From: Coffea arabica | Lineage: Eukaryota > Streptophyta > Magnoliopsida > Gentianales > Rubiaceae | DNA: 64,000 bases | Direction: 5' to 3' | NCBI RefSeq assembly: GCF_036785885.1 | Contig: NC_092323.1 | Span: forward strand, 16,314,501-16,378,500 | Shown: positions 24,509 through 37,717 of the stretch, piece after piece | Layout of the letters: every line of letters begins with the position of its first letter | How positions within the stretch are numbered: position 1 is the stretch's first letter | Notes under the pieces: model-generated | The model's database searches: none | Told to the model about the DNA's origin: nothing | The model's input: only the letters and a program-made list of their open reading frames with translations | Made by a program: the position numbers and the translations under genes

Positions 24509-25124
24509 TAGGGGTGGCAATTAGGTTGGGCTGCGGGTTGGCTGGTTGGGTTGAGACCCAAATATCATGAACAACACGTTAACACAAATATGACTCGCTA
24601 ATTTCACAGGTTATTCGAACCTAACCTCAATAACCTATGTGTTTAACATTCATTGTTTTGGCCTTCTCACCTTGGTAGTATGGTGGACTTTTCTATAATG
24701 GAGTTTCCATAAAAATATGGAAAGTTGCAGCCCAATCTTAAATTTTGTATATGGGACTTGTAGTAATTTTTTTGTTTTCCTTTTTGTACAAAAAAAAAAA
24801 AATCATGAACAAAAATAAAATTACGACGCTTTCACAAATAAAATATCTTGTTTTCGCATAATATTCATGATTCCGTTCTCGTAATACTAATTTATAACCT
24901 AGTTTAGTTTTCTTTTTATTTACTTTATGCCTCCAATTTATTATTAAATTATAAACTTACACGTTAAATGGGTTAGACGTGTCAAATATGTCAATCTTGT
25001 TTGCTTTGCGGATTAATCGAGTCGGACCTGATTTTGACTCGATCACATGAAGAATAAATTCATACCCACTAATTTTGTGTTAGGTTCGAATCATATTTTC
25101 AAATCGTATAAAAAATTGCCACCC
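24509..25124. mobile_element. hAT-like MITE, about 616 bp
   Basis: The left end TAGGGGTGGCAATT is mirrored by AATTGCCACCC at the right end. Flanking TTATTT on both sides suggests a target duplication that has partly decayed. The homologous flank downstream of gene 5 reads CTTTCACTTATTTGATAA near 60307 without the element, which serves as an empty site. No transposase frame is seen. Confidence 0.65.
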
Positions 25125-26734
25125 TTTATTTGATAAAAAATTACTTAGACAAAGTCCAAAGTGATTACAAAGTTCCCTTTAATTAATCGATAACCCTTCA
25201 CTTATTTGATTCCAAATAACTTAGTAAATTCCTAAGTCATTAGAGAGGATCCTTTATCTGTTTACTCTTAATATAAATCAAAATTTATTTACTACTGTTA
25301 AGTGTGATATCGAATCATATTTGGAAAAGTATGGGGAAAACCAGCTGTGCCAACCTCTATGGCTTTGTGGATAAAATAGACATGAGAGAGTTGATTAGCT
25401 CCTAATTAACCAATTTAATTTGGTCTGGAATTTGGTTCTAAAGCATAGCCAAAGAGATATATTGGTGCTCGATGTTTGTTTCATGCATTTGTGGATATGA
25501 CATTATCAGTATTCTTTTTCTTAAGGAATCGATGGAATATTCTTTTTTTTTTTTGACAAAAAGACCAATAATTGATGGACTATTCAAGGACAACAAAAAT
25601 GGAGTCCAAATAATACTTTGGACTTTTAATTCTAAAACTGATAAGCTTTTTTTTTTTCAGGGATTCTTTGCCGAATTTATATCATCAGAGGTCAAGCAAA
25701 CATGTGTGTTTATTAAGATTTATTAGTACTTTTATCTTTGATTAATGTGGCTATGTAATCTAAAATGTAATGGATTACGTTTAATTCGAGAAGAGTTGTA
25801 TACTGCATGTGTTAAAAACTTTTGCGACATTCAAAGAAGAAAAATTGTTAGTTTTTTAGGAGAATTAAATAAGAAGTGCTTCTAAAAAGTAAATATGTGA
25901 GTGGATGAAATGACTATGGTCTTAAGGATAAATGCCAATTTACCTAATAAATACAAAATTGAACATTAACTCTTTTTTTTTTTTTTGGTGAAACTTTTCT
26001 TCCATGTTATCAGTAATATGTGATAAGTTGTAAACCAGCCTTTTGATATTCGTGAACTGTAGCCTTCTGGTTTCTAATGGTTTATTATAGGAGTCTGCGG
26101 AAGTGAGGTTGCATGGACCATAATATATATAAGTCTTTACAAGTTCTCAATGTATGTATGTAAAGATTAGGTTGGAAATGCATGAAATTAACTCTTCTTC
26201 TTCTCCTTTAATTTTCATGGTAAAATAAGAGGGTATCCATTGAGTCTCACTAAAACCCAAGTTAAAAATAAAATCAATACTAATATAATATAGTAGTAAT
26301 AATTATATTAATAATGATCATAACAATAATAATATGAATAATAAAATGAAGAAAAATCAGCTGTGAATAATCATACTAATACTTATCATAATTACAATGA
26401 AAAAAGTAAGACTAGCAGCTCGTTCGAATTTTATTAGCTAAAAATCAATCAATCTGCATTGATTGCGTGAAACACATGGGAATAGCATATCACAGTTGTA
26501 TCGAATAATCACTTTAATTTATGTTACATCATGTCATTAATCAGAAACAAGATAGTAGATAACAAGAAAGAAAAAGTGCAAAAGTGTACATAAATGCTAT
26601 TCCCATTAATGAGAATCACTAATTAATTAAAGTGCATATAAAAGCTATTCCCATTAATTAATCAGAATCACTTTGTTGTATAAACTGTATATAGATGCTA
26701 TTCCCATTAATCAGAATCACTTGATGTGTGCTTC
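25125..26734. other. intergenic region and 5' flank of gene 3
   Basis: Non-coding and AT-rich. From about 25705 onward it is closely similar to the region from 50318 upstream of gene 5, so it lies inside the gene 3/gene 5 segmental duplication. Short open frames are not credible. Confidence 0.55.
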
Positions 26735-26741
26735 TATAAAT
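26735..26741 (+). promoter_or_regulatory. TATA box of gene 3
   Basis: TATAAAT lies 77 bp before the start codon at 26818, in a flank nearly identical to that of gene 5. Confidence 0.7.
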
Positions 26742-26817
26742 ACCGGTGCTAATTAATGCTTAGGGCGCCATTACGGTTTCGCTTCCTCTATTAATTACAA
26801 AAAGTCACGGTCAAAGG

Positions 26818-29800
26818 ATGACGAAAGTTTCAGGTTAGACCAAAGAAATACATGTTTTTTTGGTTCCCTCATTTTATTCTACATATAAGTGCTCAGTTGT
26901 GATATTTTGTTCACTTATGATCAGCATAAAAGTCATGCTGTTTTCCATTTACCCCATTTGGTTTTTCTTTTTCTTTTTTTTTCCTATTTTCTATTTTTCC
27001 TCTTTTCATTCCATTGGATCAATTGTAAGCAGCCAAAGAGGTGCAAAGTCATATTTCTGAATTGAGTGACTTTTCTACTTATGACTTAAATTTTCCATTG
27101 TTAAAATGGCCAATTTCGCTCTTAACAATAGAACCAATCTATTCCCTAATATTTGTTTCTGAACGATTTGATGTACATGTGTATTCATATACTATGTTAA
27201 GTTGTAATTTAGGTGTTTTAATAGTTATCCTGATGCATCCATTAGAATTTTTTTAATACAAATTATAGGCACCCATTTAAAAAATCTTGTAATGTTGAGT
27301 TCGTGGAATCTCTTTTGTCAACCAAACATGTGATAAAGTTCCTTTTTCTTTACCTCATTTTACTTCACTTTTCCGCCAAACAAACAGAACCTTTTGGTAA
27401 CTATAGGAATATGAAACAAAAAAAAAAACTATAGGAATATGAAGCTTTGCCTAAACCCTGCCGCGAGGAGTGGGACGTGGGTCTGTAACTACATTTTGGG
27501 GGCCTGCACCGTACATTGTGAGGCCGTCAATGTCTCTGCATGGCCACCTTCAAAATCAGTCCTGTTTGATTTACAGTGAAATATCACCATGCATTCCTTA
27601 ATTAGATGTAGAATCACGGGAGAGTCAAAATGAGTAGTTGAGGCTAATTCTTGAAAGGACGATCAGTTGAACTCACTGCTCTTCTGGGAATCCATTGTTG
27701 CAAACAGTAACTGGGACTTTAGTATATTAGTCTTGCAGTATTTCTTGACTTTTCCGTAGTCCATAATTCCAAATGGCCAAAATAAGGAAGAAATCTGATG
27801 GGGTTGTGAGGTTGTTTAATCAGTTAATGAAGTTCAGGACAAATGCCTTCATTTATTTCTTGACGAATTGAAAGGAAATTTGTTACTGGTTCGTTATTTC
27901 ATCTTACCGCTTGGTTTCAAGATCTCTAGCTTTGGTTGGTATGCTTCTGAACAATGACCTAATTTTGCATTTCTTTTTTTTTTTTTTTGGTTTTGGGGTA
28001 GGTCTAATTTTGCATTTTCAAAGCTGCGTCTAGCGTTTTCTGATTATTGTTCGAACAGATAGCCATAACATCTTACGAAAGCAAATTCGTATACCTCACT
28101 TTTTATGTGTTTTCTTTATGTGGAAATGCCCTTTTTGAGCCCTTCTAGCACAGCCTCCAAAAGTGCTCTAATGTCCTCCAATTTGACACACAGTTTAAGC
28201 TAAAGGGACCAATTCTAGTTGCTTTTTGACTAATAGGAATAAACTTGTTTATTATCTATGTTCTTTGTAAGTTCTGGTAAGTGTTTTAATTAAATTGTGC
28301 ACCCGCCGATATATCTTGGACATTGGCATCCTTTAAGATTATGTATCTAAGCAGGAGATGATAGAATTGGTAGAGCAGCAATCGGAATTGTTCCTGAGGA
28401 GCTCACTGAGGAGAACTATGAGGAATGGAAAAGATGCTTGGAGCATTATTTGGTTGGTCATGGCCTTTGGGGTGTTGTTTCTGGAGGGGAGAAAGATCCT
28501 ATAAACGATGAGAGACAAGAATATGGAGAAGAAAAGAAACAAGAACATGAGGAATGGAAGAAGAAGAATGCATTGGCCTTGCATGCCATCCAACTTTCGT
28601 GTGGAACAGGCACATATGTTAAACTTAAGGAAGCTCACACTTCTGCGGAAGTTGCATGGAAGCATTTGGTGGTAAAACTAAAGCCCAACAAAATATTTGC
28701 AAAAGGTGATCCTGAAGATGAAAGCAGCCGTGTTGAAGAAGAAGGTAACTCTCGATCATGTTGCTATGAAATGTTTAAGGTTTCACATATAATTTTAGAA
28801 GTGAATTGAAGAAGTTTTCTCTCTTCGACAAATTTTAAGAACACTATGGTTCATTCGATAAGTATTTTCAATCATGTGGTATCGGAGCAAAGTTATGATT
28901 CAGCAATTGCAGGTTTTCTTTATTTTTTTGCTTATTCCATTTGATTAGTTTTCTTTTGCTCATTTAGCAAGCAATTCTTCACTAGGGAATTTTTCTGTAC
29001 GTTGCTTCAAATAAAACTCCAATTCATCTAGCTCTGCTGTGCCAAACAATGGCAGAGACTTCAGAGTTGGGAGGCCTAATTTTCCAAAAGCTTAGAATAT
29101 ATCTTCCACATCTGGAATCTTCATTTAGTCATTGCTTAATATCCAATGACACTATTATTGCTCTTTTTCTGGACTTCTTGAAATTTTTATACTCGTTCAG
29201 ATTTCTATTGTGCCTTCTACGAGCTCATTAATTATGATAGATGACCATATTAGAGATATTATTCGAAACAAATTCTAATGTTTACAGGACCAAAAGACCT
29301 TCGCTATAGGCCCTTGTACATAGCAATTGCAACAGGCGATTTTGATGGCACAAAAAGTCTCCTTGATCGAGATCCAGGCGCTGTTAGGGCCATAATTTCA
29401 TCACATAGAGGAACTGCACTTCAATTTGCCATTCTAAATGGACACATGAAAATTGCAAAGGAGCTGTTGAGAAGAATGCAACCAGCTGACTTGAATATGG
29501 CTAATGACAATGGATGCACAGCTCTTACTTTTGCAGCAATCCGTGGTGTAACAAGGTTGGCAAAAACAATCGTGGAAAAAAATGACGGGCTTCTTATCAA
29601 GGAGAGTGACCTTATCGATGGGCAGCTTCCTGTCATAGTGGCTGCTTTGTATGGTCAAAAGCATATGGTTGATTATCTATACTCGGTGACACCAATAGAG
29701 TTATTTCGCCCAGAGGAGGGTAAGAATGGTGCTACACTGCTTAATTCCCTGATAACAGCAGAAATGTATGGTAAGATTGTGGATGCAAGAGGCAATATAC

Positions 29801-32800
29801 CAATCTGCATCAAACCCTTCTTCAATATATGTGCCCCTAACCCCTTTCTGATTGCTACAGATGTTGCTTTAATGCTACTTCGACGATATCCAAAACTTGG
29901 TGTCACCCCAGATCGTAATGGTGACTATGCTCTCCAGTTACTGGCTCACAAGCCATCCGCATTTCCTAGTGGAACCAAACTTGTTTCCTGGAAAAGATGG
30001 ATCCATTCATGTTAGTGTCCTTTTTCCAGTTCTACTTTACTTTTACATCAAATTCCAGGGTAAATGTTTTAATAATGATCACTGACTTGTATATAATGAA
30101 GAACAATATTATGCACTCTAATTCAGTGAGAAGGAAAACAATCTAAGAATAATAGCCATTGTGCATTTTTTTTCTTACTTTCTACGAATTTTAATTGCCA
30201 TATCAGTATGAAATTTGAATTTTGATTGTTATCTCAGCATAAAATCTTCCAATAACAAGAATACCAACTTGCCGCATATAGTAATTGTGTACTAGTGTTG
30301 GAGACTGCTACTTATACTCTGTATTTATGCCCCAGGTCTAATGGAACATTCTCCATGGGGGAGTCCAGCAGATTCTGCTAAAGATGATCAGACAACAAAA
30401 GCAAGCATGATTGAAGACCACAGCATTGAGATTACTGATGATGAAACGAATTTGACAGGAAATCGGGGCCTACAGATTACTAGCTTTGGTATGTCAAATA
30501 TCAAATTTCGTCTTCCAAAATTCCTTCTGTTGCAAAACATTTTTGGGTTAGGAATCTTCTCCCTAGCTTTTCTTTTTTCTCTCAATTTTTGCTGTAGCTA
30601 GATGACAAAATGGAGTGTGTTGTATTTCGCAACGGATCTTCTGTCTTACTCTCTATTCTATTTTTTATTATACTGCTATTTCTTCTTTATAAATATCATA
30701 TTGTAGTTCTTTTTTATTTTCTTAAAATCCAATAACTTGTCTTCACTGCAGCACGACCCATAAAATAGTATTAATCTTCTATATTATGTTCTGATAGTGT
30801 ATTCGCTATCAATTTTGAATGAGTGATAACTTTGAATTCTGATAAACTTTGAATTTGAAATTCGACTTTTACACGTGTCATGAATCATATAAATATGGAT
30901 TCAATGATGTGATAGTGTAAATACTGTCAGTGAAAAATTTAATATTTTAACTCTTTTACTTACACTATCAAAAAATCTAAAAAGGAAAAGATTTACCCTA
31001 TAAAATATATACACTTACATGTAAAATTATTCAGGCGATGCTTAATTGGGCGGAGCCTAATGAAGCCCCAAGATTAAGTCGGCCTTTATGTTTAGATTCA
31101 AGCTATCATTAGACCAGTTAAAACTTAAGGCTTAATCCCAAATGTTTTGGACCGATGGAGCTGACCTCAGACCGATCCGGCCCATTCACAGTCCTTTGCG
31201 TCTTTGAATTGGGCTATCTATGACTGGGAGAAGCCAGAGGAAAGTTCAAGTTTTATAGGATTAAGTCCAACATTTTGGAGCCTTTTCTAGTAGGAATAAA
31301 AGATTATTAAAATAAAAGAAGAAAAAAGATTTTTTTTTTTGGAAAAAAAAGATAGAAGATTATTAAAGATGAAAGATTAAGTCCTTTTAAGGATAAGAAC
31401 GAGGGATTTTTCATTCACATGTGTGCATAAATACGATTGCTAAACTTAAGGATTCTTATGGGTTTCACTTTTTTTAGGCGAAGCTATTTTTCTTGTGCAA
31501 CGGATCTTCTGTCCCACATCTTGTGCCACTTTCCGTCCCATTTTTTATTATATTATTATTTCTCCTTCATAAATATCATATTTTAATTCTTTTTTGTTTT
31601 CTTAAAATCCAATAACTATTAATTGAGTAATGCACAAAATTTAGCAAATTCAAAAAATCAAAATGCATAAAAATTGAGATTTTTTATGAATTTTCTGCTG
31701 TATTTTTTAATTTTGTATTATATATTGCTTTTTTGCAGCTGTTGTATTTATTTTTTACTTAATTAATAGTTATTGAATCTTAAGAAAACAAAAAAGAATT
31801 AAAATATGATATTTATGTAGGAGAAATAACAATATAATAAAAAGTGGGACAGAGAGTATGCGACAAAGTGGCACAGGGTATGGGATAGAATATCCGTTGC
31901 GTTTTTCTCGGCCACTAAAATTACCTTGGTAAGCAGGCAAAGCTGTAGTTCTTGGCTCTCCCTTACTTGATGATCCGGATTCTTATGAGTTTCAACTTGA
32001 TTTAGAAGAAAACAAGAGAAATTGAGAAAAGGTTTGAGAAAGAAGAAAAAATGAAAGAAATTGGGAAAATTTTATAAATAGTTGTTAACTCTTTCCTATC
32101 CTTACCATCTTTCTCTGAGCTTTTCATTCTTTGTACATTCCAATAGGCATTATTCCTATCATATATCTGTTCACAAGTTCTGCTCTTTTTTTTCTGTACA
32201 ACTCATTTGGCGCTTCATATGCACTAAGCAGGCGTGCAAGTTTCATGTCTGTTTAGTTGTGAAGAGGCTCTTTAGTCGAGTTTTACAATGTTTTAGATGC
32301 CCTTACGCTGTTGTGCAACTAAATAACTGCTAGACTTCTGTTTCATCTCATTTAATTCATGATACTAATGGCTTTCCATCTCATTTAATTCATGCTATGT
32401 GTATCTGTTTTCTTGCAGTGCTGAAGGTTTTGCATGGACTCGGTTGGAGGATATTAAGTTGCCTTGGTTTGTGTCATGACAGGAAATTGGTTCATAAAGA
32501 TGCCATTGAACTCCTGAAGCTCATATTTAAGGAAATCTGGAAATTGAGCAGGAAAGACCTTGAAGAGATAGATATCATGAAAATTTTATACGATGCGATT
32601 GAGCAAGGAATCATTGAGTTCGTTGAAAAAAGTTTCAAATATAAGACCACAATCATATATAAAAGAGACGGAAAGGGCAGAACAATTTTTTCACATGCAA
32701 TTCTGCTTCGCCAAGAGAAAATTTATAGCTTTTTAAATGCCTTGGAAACAAGAAAGAGCATACTAGCATGTAGGCATGATTTCTTCGGCAACAATTTGCT

Positions 32801-33974
32801 ACATTTAGCAGCCAAGTTGTCTCCATTGTCTCAACTTGACAAGATTTCTGGAGCAGCTCTTCAAATGCAAAAGGAAATACAATGGTTTAAGGTAAGCAAT
32901 GTAATTCAAAGTCAATTCGTAGTCATATGTTTTTGTTTTCATGTCTCATGAAACTACAAGAATTTTGGCTTTATGCGTCATCAGAATAATGCCGCGAAAA
33001 ATCAACATTCAGCTACAAAAAAAGGTTTTTGCGGTAGATTTGTGGCATTATTCTGATATGTTGCCTAAACTCATGCCCCATAACAAATACGACAGTCGCT
33101 TTTATGATGCTACAAAAAATGTATGTGGCACAATTTTAATGCTGCAAATGTACTTGTGGCAGGCATCTAATAGCGGCATTTATAGGTGTCGTAAGAACAG
33201 CCAAACTATCTCTATGTTGCAACTCATGTCACTGCGTCATGAAATAGAGACATAACAGCAGCAAGATTCTTTATTTACTTGTATTGTCCTAGTGAGAGAC
33301 TCGTCCTGACGTGAATTAGTTTGCAGGAAGTTGAGAGTATTGTACAACCAAGGATGAAGGAACAACGTAATGCCTATAATAAAACACCTTCTGAACTCTT
33401 TACTGAAGAGCATAAGGTGCTGGCTAAGGAGGGAGAAAGATGGATGAAAAATACGGCAGGATCAAGTATGATTGTGGGAACTCTCATCGCTGCAGTCATG
33501 TTTACAACAGCTTTCACAGTTCCAGGTGGTAATGATAGTAAAACAGGGCTCCCTGTCATGCTAGAAACTCAATCAAAAGCATTTTTGATTTTTATGGCAT
33601 CAAATGCACTGTCGCTGTTCACTTCTTCGACATCAATTCTAATGTTCTTGGGGATTCTCACCGCACGTTATGCAGAAGGAGATTTTCTCAAGTCCTTGCC
33701 CACAAAGCTAATATTTGGAATCACGTGCTTGTTCGTCTCGATAGTCACCATGATGGCATCATTTGGTACTGCTCTCTATCTGATGCTGATCACACAAGTA
33801 GCTTGGATTTCCTACCCAATCATGGTTTTCTCTGTTATTCCAATAGCTCTTTACTCATTGTTGCAATTCCCTCTTCTGGTTGAGATGATCAGTCGCACTT
33901 ACGGACATGGCATCTTCGAAAAACCTAAAAAGAAGCTCTATAGTTTTGAAACCGACACTACTACTACAATCTGA
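26818..33974 (+). CDS. gene 3: gag-like/ankyrin-repeat/PGG-domain membrane protein
   Basis: Proposed exons: 26818-26833, 28355-28744, 29288-29770, 29861-30010, 30336-30488, 32419-32891, 33327-33974; 770 codons plus stop. The order of parts is as in gene 2: MTKVS micro-exon, gag-like module (LTEENYEEW, LWGVVSG, NALALHAIQLSCGT), ankyrin repeats (PLYIAIATGD, TALQFAILNGH, CTALTFAAIRG), short linker, second ankyrin block and PGG domain with four hydrophobic spans. Compared with gene 2 it lacks one codon at the start of the ankyrin exon (PKDLRYRP) and five codons in linker exon 5. Intron 3 is again 90 nt, in frame and free of stops. No frame-breaking change is visible, so the gene may be functional. 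Its closest relative is gene 5, with which it shares the long intron 1 and promoter region. Function is by family inference only. Confidence 0.85.
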
Positions 33975-34172
33975 TCTCCATTCTGCTGCGTATCTGTATT
34001 TCACTTCCAGTAGTTTGCTTCAAGAAGTTGTTTTTAAATAAATAATCCTTCAGTGTAATGTTTTAAATAGATCTTGTAGGCAACATCTAGTTGTTTTGAC
34101 TCTTTTGTTTTGTTTCCAGCTTGTGCTGGAATTCTACAGATTCCTTTGATTCTGTGGATTCCTTGAGCTATC

Positions 34173-34178
34173 AATAAA
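34173..34178 (+). terminator. probable poly(A) signal of gene 3
   Basis: AATAAA lies about 200 bp after the stop, in the same conserved 3' context as in gene 2. Confidence 0.5.
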
Positions 34179-34645
34179 TCATGCCTATGGTTTGCTTTTG
34201 ATTGTTTGCCACATCAAATACTACTGCCTAATATTTAGCGTTGACACTATTTTAATTGGCTTTGCCGGGTTGTCTTACTCACTAGTAATGGATCATGTGC
34301 ACGCTTTGCACGCGAATATGATACTTTTAGATTTTTTTCTTAAAATTTTAGAAAATCACTTGTTTTGAAGGAATAAATGTAATTGAGACAAAAAAAAAAA
34401 AAAGTTCTCTTTTAAGTAACCAACACAATTGCACAAGTAATAAAGCATTCTTTGTCTCCAGAGCATTTTTTTTTATTTTGTAATAGTATCAATATTTTTG
34501 CTTTTCTATTAAATTTGGATAACCTAAATGTTCTCTTTTTTGTCTTTTTAGTTAAAATTTTTAACTTTTTGAATAATTTATTATTCTCCTTTAAGTCATT
34601 CTATGAATTTTTTGTTAGCTTTAATGAGTTTTTCTAATTATTTTC

Positions 34646-34960
34646 ACTACAAGAAATTTGACCTTTTGTGACAATATTCTCTGCGACAAGAGAGAAAGTT
34701 GTCACAATTGAAAACTTTAGTGATGACTTTTAATATCGTCATACTTGATCGTGGGTTCACCCGTCAACAGTGACAACACGAGATAAGTCGTCACAATATG
34801 GATGGCGCGCAACTATCCAGTGTGGTAGGAGATCACCGTTGTGATGACTAGAAAACATGTTGTCATTAAAACTCGTCCTACAGTGACAACTTAAAATATC
34901 GTCACAATATGGTTGCCAGTTCTAAATTAGTGACAACAACTAGTCATCACTGTCCAAATC
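34646..34960 (+). mobile_element. one terminus of a CACTA (En/Spm) transposon
   Basis: It begins CACTACAAGAAATTTGACC, the diagnostic CACTA end, followed by a cluster of short subterminal repeats in both orientations (GTGACAAC, GTCACAAT, GTCATCAC). Homology between the gene 3 and gene 5 flanks stops just before this point. I found no matching opposite end (a TTCTTGTAGTG-type sequence) in the window, so the element is either truncated here or its other end has been lost. Confidence 0.7.
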
Positions 34961-35039
34961 ATTTATTCCCATCTCACTTTCGCTAATTCTACTATGTCAC
35001 CCTAATATTTTCAATATGGCCCATATGTTGTAAATAAGT

Positions 35040-35503
35040 TTTATTAATTCTACCATGACACCCTAACTTTTATATTTTGACCCCATATACCACCTTAATT
35101 TTTTTAATATGGCCCATGTGTTGTAAATAAATTTTATTAATTTTGCTATGACACCCTAACTTTTACATTTTAACCCCATATACCATCTTAATTTTTTGAA
35201 TATGGCCCATGTGTTGTAAATAAATTTTATTAATTCAACTATGACACCCTAACTTTTACATTTTGACCCCATATACCATCTTAATTTTTTCAATATGACC
35301 CATGTGTTGTAAACAAATTTTATTAATTCTACCATGACACCCTAACTTTTATATTTTAACCCCATATACCACCTTAATTTTTTCTATATGGCCCATACGC
35401 TGCAAGTAAATTTAATTAATTATATTATGATACTCGAACTTTTACATTTTAGCCCCGTATTTGGTAAACTAATCTCATTATAACTCTACCATGACACCTT
35501 ATC
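35040..35503. repeat. 93-bp tandem repeat array
   Basis: Five roughly 93-bp units start at 35040, 35132, 35225, 35318 and 35411. Each contains TTTTATTAATT, ATGACACCCTAACTTTTA and CCCCATATACCA. Diverged units continue to about 35600 and recur at 36080-36320. It probably belongs to the interior of the CACTA-like element. Confidence 0.8.
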
Positions 35504-36790
35504 TTTTGTAATTTAGTCTCGTATGTGATAAAGAAAATTTTTATTAATTTTATTATGCCACCCTATGCTTTTACACTTTAAGTTGTGTTTATCATTAGCA
35601 AAATGAGGAATATATTGTAAAAAACAATGTTTACCTATTTTTCAATTATTCCAAACATAGCTAATACCTTGTTATAAAGTTAAAAAATATCATGAATTCT
35701 TTATTTAGTTCTCTTGACAACATATGGGAAATTACTGATTCACATAGTGTGAAAATAATGGAACAGAATAATAAAATTTAATATGAAATTAAGTAAAAAT
35801 CTTGACAATTTGATGACCAGAGTTTGTTATGTATTACAATTTACAATAATCAAATTGTTTATGGTTTATGAATCAGTATATGTATCAAATAGATTTAGTG
35901 TTTCATGCATGTATTAGTAAACCATTTTGGTTATTTAATTAACTAAACAGATTGTTTGGTCTTGTCAGACCACAATTCGTGCATAATTGATAAAATTATT
36001 AAATTGATACAAAAATATTTGCATTAATATATCTTTTTTAGAATCATAAACATATTTTTAAAGTGTTTTTTCCTAACTCACTTTCATTATTTCTACTATG
36101 CCACCCTAATTTTTTCAATGTGGCTTATATGTAATAAATAAATTTTATTAATCTTATTATGACACCCTAAATTTTACATTTTAGCCCCATATGTAATAAA
36201 CTGATTCCATTAACTCTATCATGACACCTTATCTTTTACAATTTAGTCTCGTATGTGATAAACCGATTTCATTAATTCTATTATGGCACCCTATCCTTTA
36301 CATTTTACTTGATGTTTTTCATTTACAAAATGAGAAAGATATTGTAATAAAATATATATACATATTTTTAAAATTGTTCCAACCTTAGTTAATAACTTGT
36401 ACCAAACTTAGCTAAGGTAAAAAAATATCATGGATTCCCTATCTATTGCCTTGACAACACATGAAAAATTATTGACTAGCATAGTGTAAAAGTAATGGCA
36501 AAGAACAATAAAATTCAACATGAAATTAAGTAAAATCTTGACAATAGCATGGTTGGAGTTTATTATTAATTACAATAGTCACATTATTTATGGTTTATAA
36601 ATCGGTATTTGTACCAAATACATTTAGTGTTTCATGCATGTATTAGCAAACTATTTTGGTTAATTGATCAACTAAACAGATTGTGAGGTCTTGTCAGACC
36701 ACAATTTCGTACATAATTAATAAAATTATTAAATTAATACCAAAAATATTTGCATTAAAAATTTTTTTTGAATCATAAACATAATAAGAC
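35455..36790. repeat. direct duplication of about 730 bp
   Basis: Anchors such as TTTCATGCATGTATTAG (35901 and 36630) and ATGACACCTTATC recur with a constant offset of 729-731 bp. The two units are diverged by scattered substitutions. It follows directly on the 93-bp array, some units of which are included in the duplication. Confidence 0.7.
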
Positions 36791-37717
36791 ACTAAATATT
36801 CCAAAAACACTAAATTATCCAAAAACACTAAATTTTCAAAGTTTTAGTGTAACAAATAAAGTTCCAGATACAACTTGTGAAGTAAAAAAGCTCAAAATAA
36901 TAACCTTATTGTTGCAATTTTTTTTTCGAACAATAATTTGATCAATTAGCCGTACCAAAAGAGGATGAAAGTGTTATTTTTTGGTCTTAGCTAAAATGGA
37001 AGCGGGAAGCTGAAAATTGAAGAAGTACAGCGGGTGAACAAAAGAAGCAGAAACAACATAGTTTTGGCTTTGTTTGATAAAAACACTCACAACACTTCGC
37101 AAAAATTTCAGACAAAAATTTCTTTCCCTCTTCTTGCCAGTTTTGGACACTATCATCTTCTTCTTCTCTTCACTGCCATCTTGCTGAAATTATCCAAAAA
37201 ATCACTTTGGGCTACCATTTTCATCCCTAATTTGAGCTACCCAAAAGATTTGTGTAGATTTTGTGGAGTTGCAGATAGTAAAAATCCCTAGATCGGTGCA
37301 ACAAAAATCCCTAATCAGGAGGAGGAGCTGCTGCACAATCGGGTCACCGGAGGCCGCCTAGTGTTCATTTTGTTATCTCTCTGCCTCTCTCTCCATCATC
37401 GTCGTGCTCCTTCTCCTCCATCTTCCCAATTCTCAACAACAACCATGATAATTCCAGAGAAGAACAGGAGAGAGATCTCCAAGTACCTATTCCAAGTACC
37501 CGTGTTCTATTTCGTCAACACAGGACTTTATCTGCTGTTAATTACTGGAGTATTAATTTACTATTCCTTTGCTTTACCTTTATTCCTAGTTTCAACCATC
37601 AAATTGCATTCAATAATATTTGCCCTTTTTACAACACAACATTCATCCTGGCAATTGCAAATAGATGGCCGTAATCGTACTTCTTCCTAGGAGGAAGTAA
37701 TTTGCATCCATGCACCG
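36791..37717. other. spacer upstream of the PPR remnant
   Basis: It contains open frames such as 37034-37291 and 37361-37690 that I do not recognise. The stretch could include the former 5' flank or UTR of the PPR gene at 37718. Confidence 0.35.

Larger units (their letters stand above)
25705..34640. repeat. segmental duplication unit containing gene 3
   Basis: This block matches about 50318-58660 in order and orientation. The match covers the 5' flank, the TATA box, exon 1, the long intron 1, all further exons and introns, and the 3' flank to about 650 bp past the stop. Differences are small indels and one MITE. Borders are approximate because they were read by eye. Confidence 0.7.

Noticed and set aside
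29421-29906. Antisense open frames over the ankyrin exon of gene 3
   Set aside because: Mirror frames of a real exon with no independent signal.
35040-35503. Regularly spaced repeats that could suggest a CRISPR array
   Set aside because: Units of about 93 bp are contiguous and similar along their whole length with no unique spacers, and the DNA is plant nuclear; it is a tandem repeat within or beside a CACTA-like element.
36974-37690. Small open frames upstream of the PPR remnant
   Set aside because: Short, on both strands, without recognisable domains; kept only as spacer.
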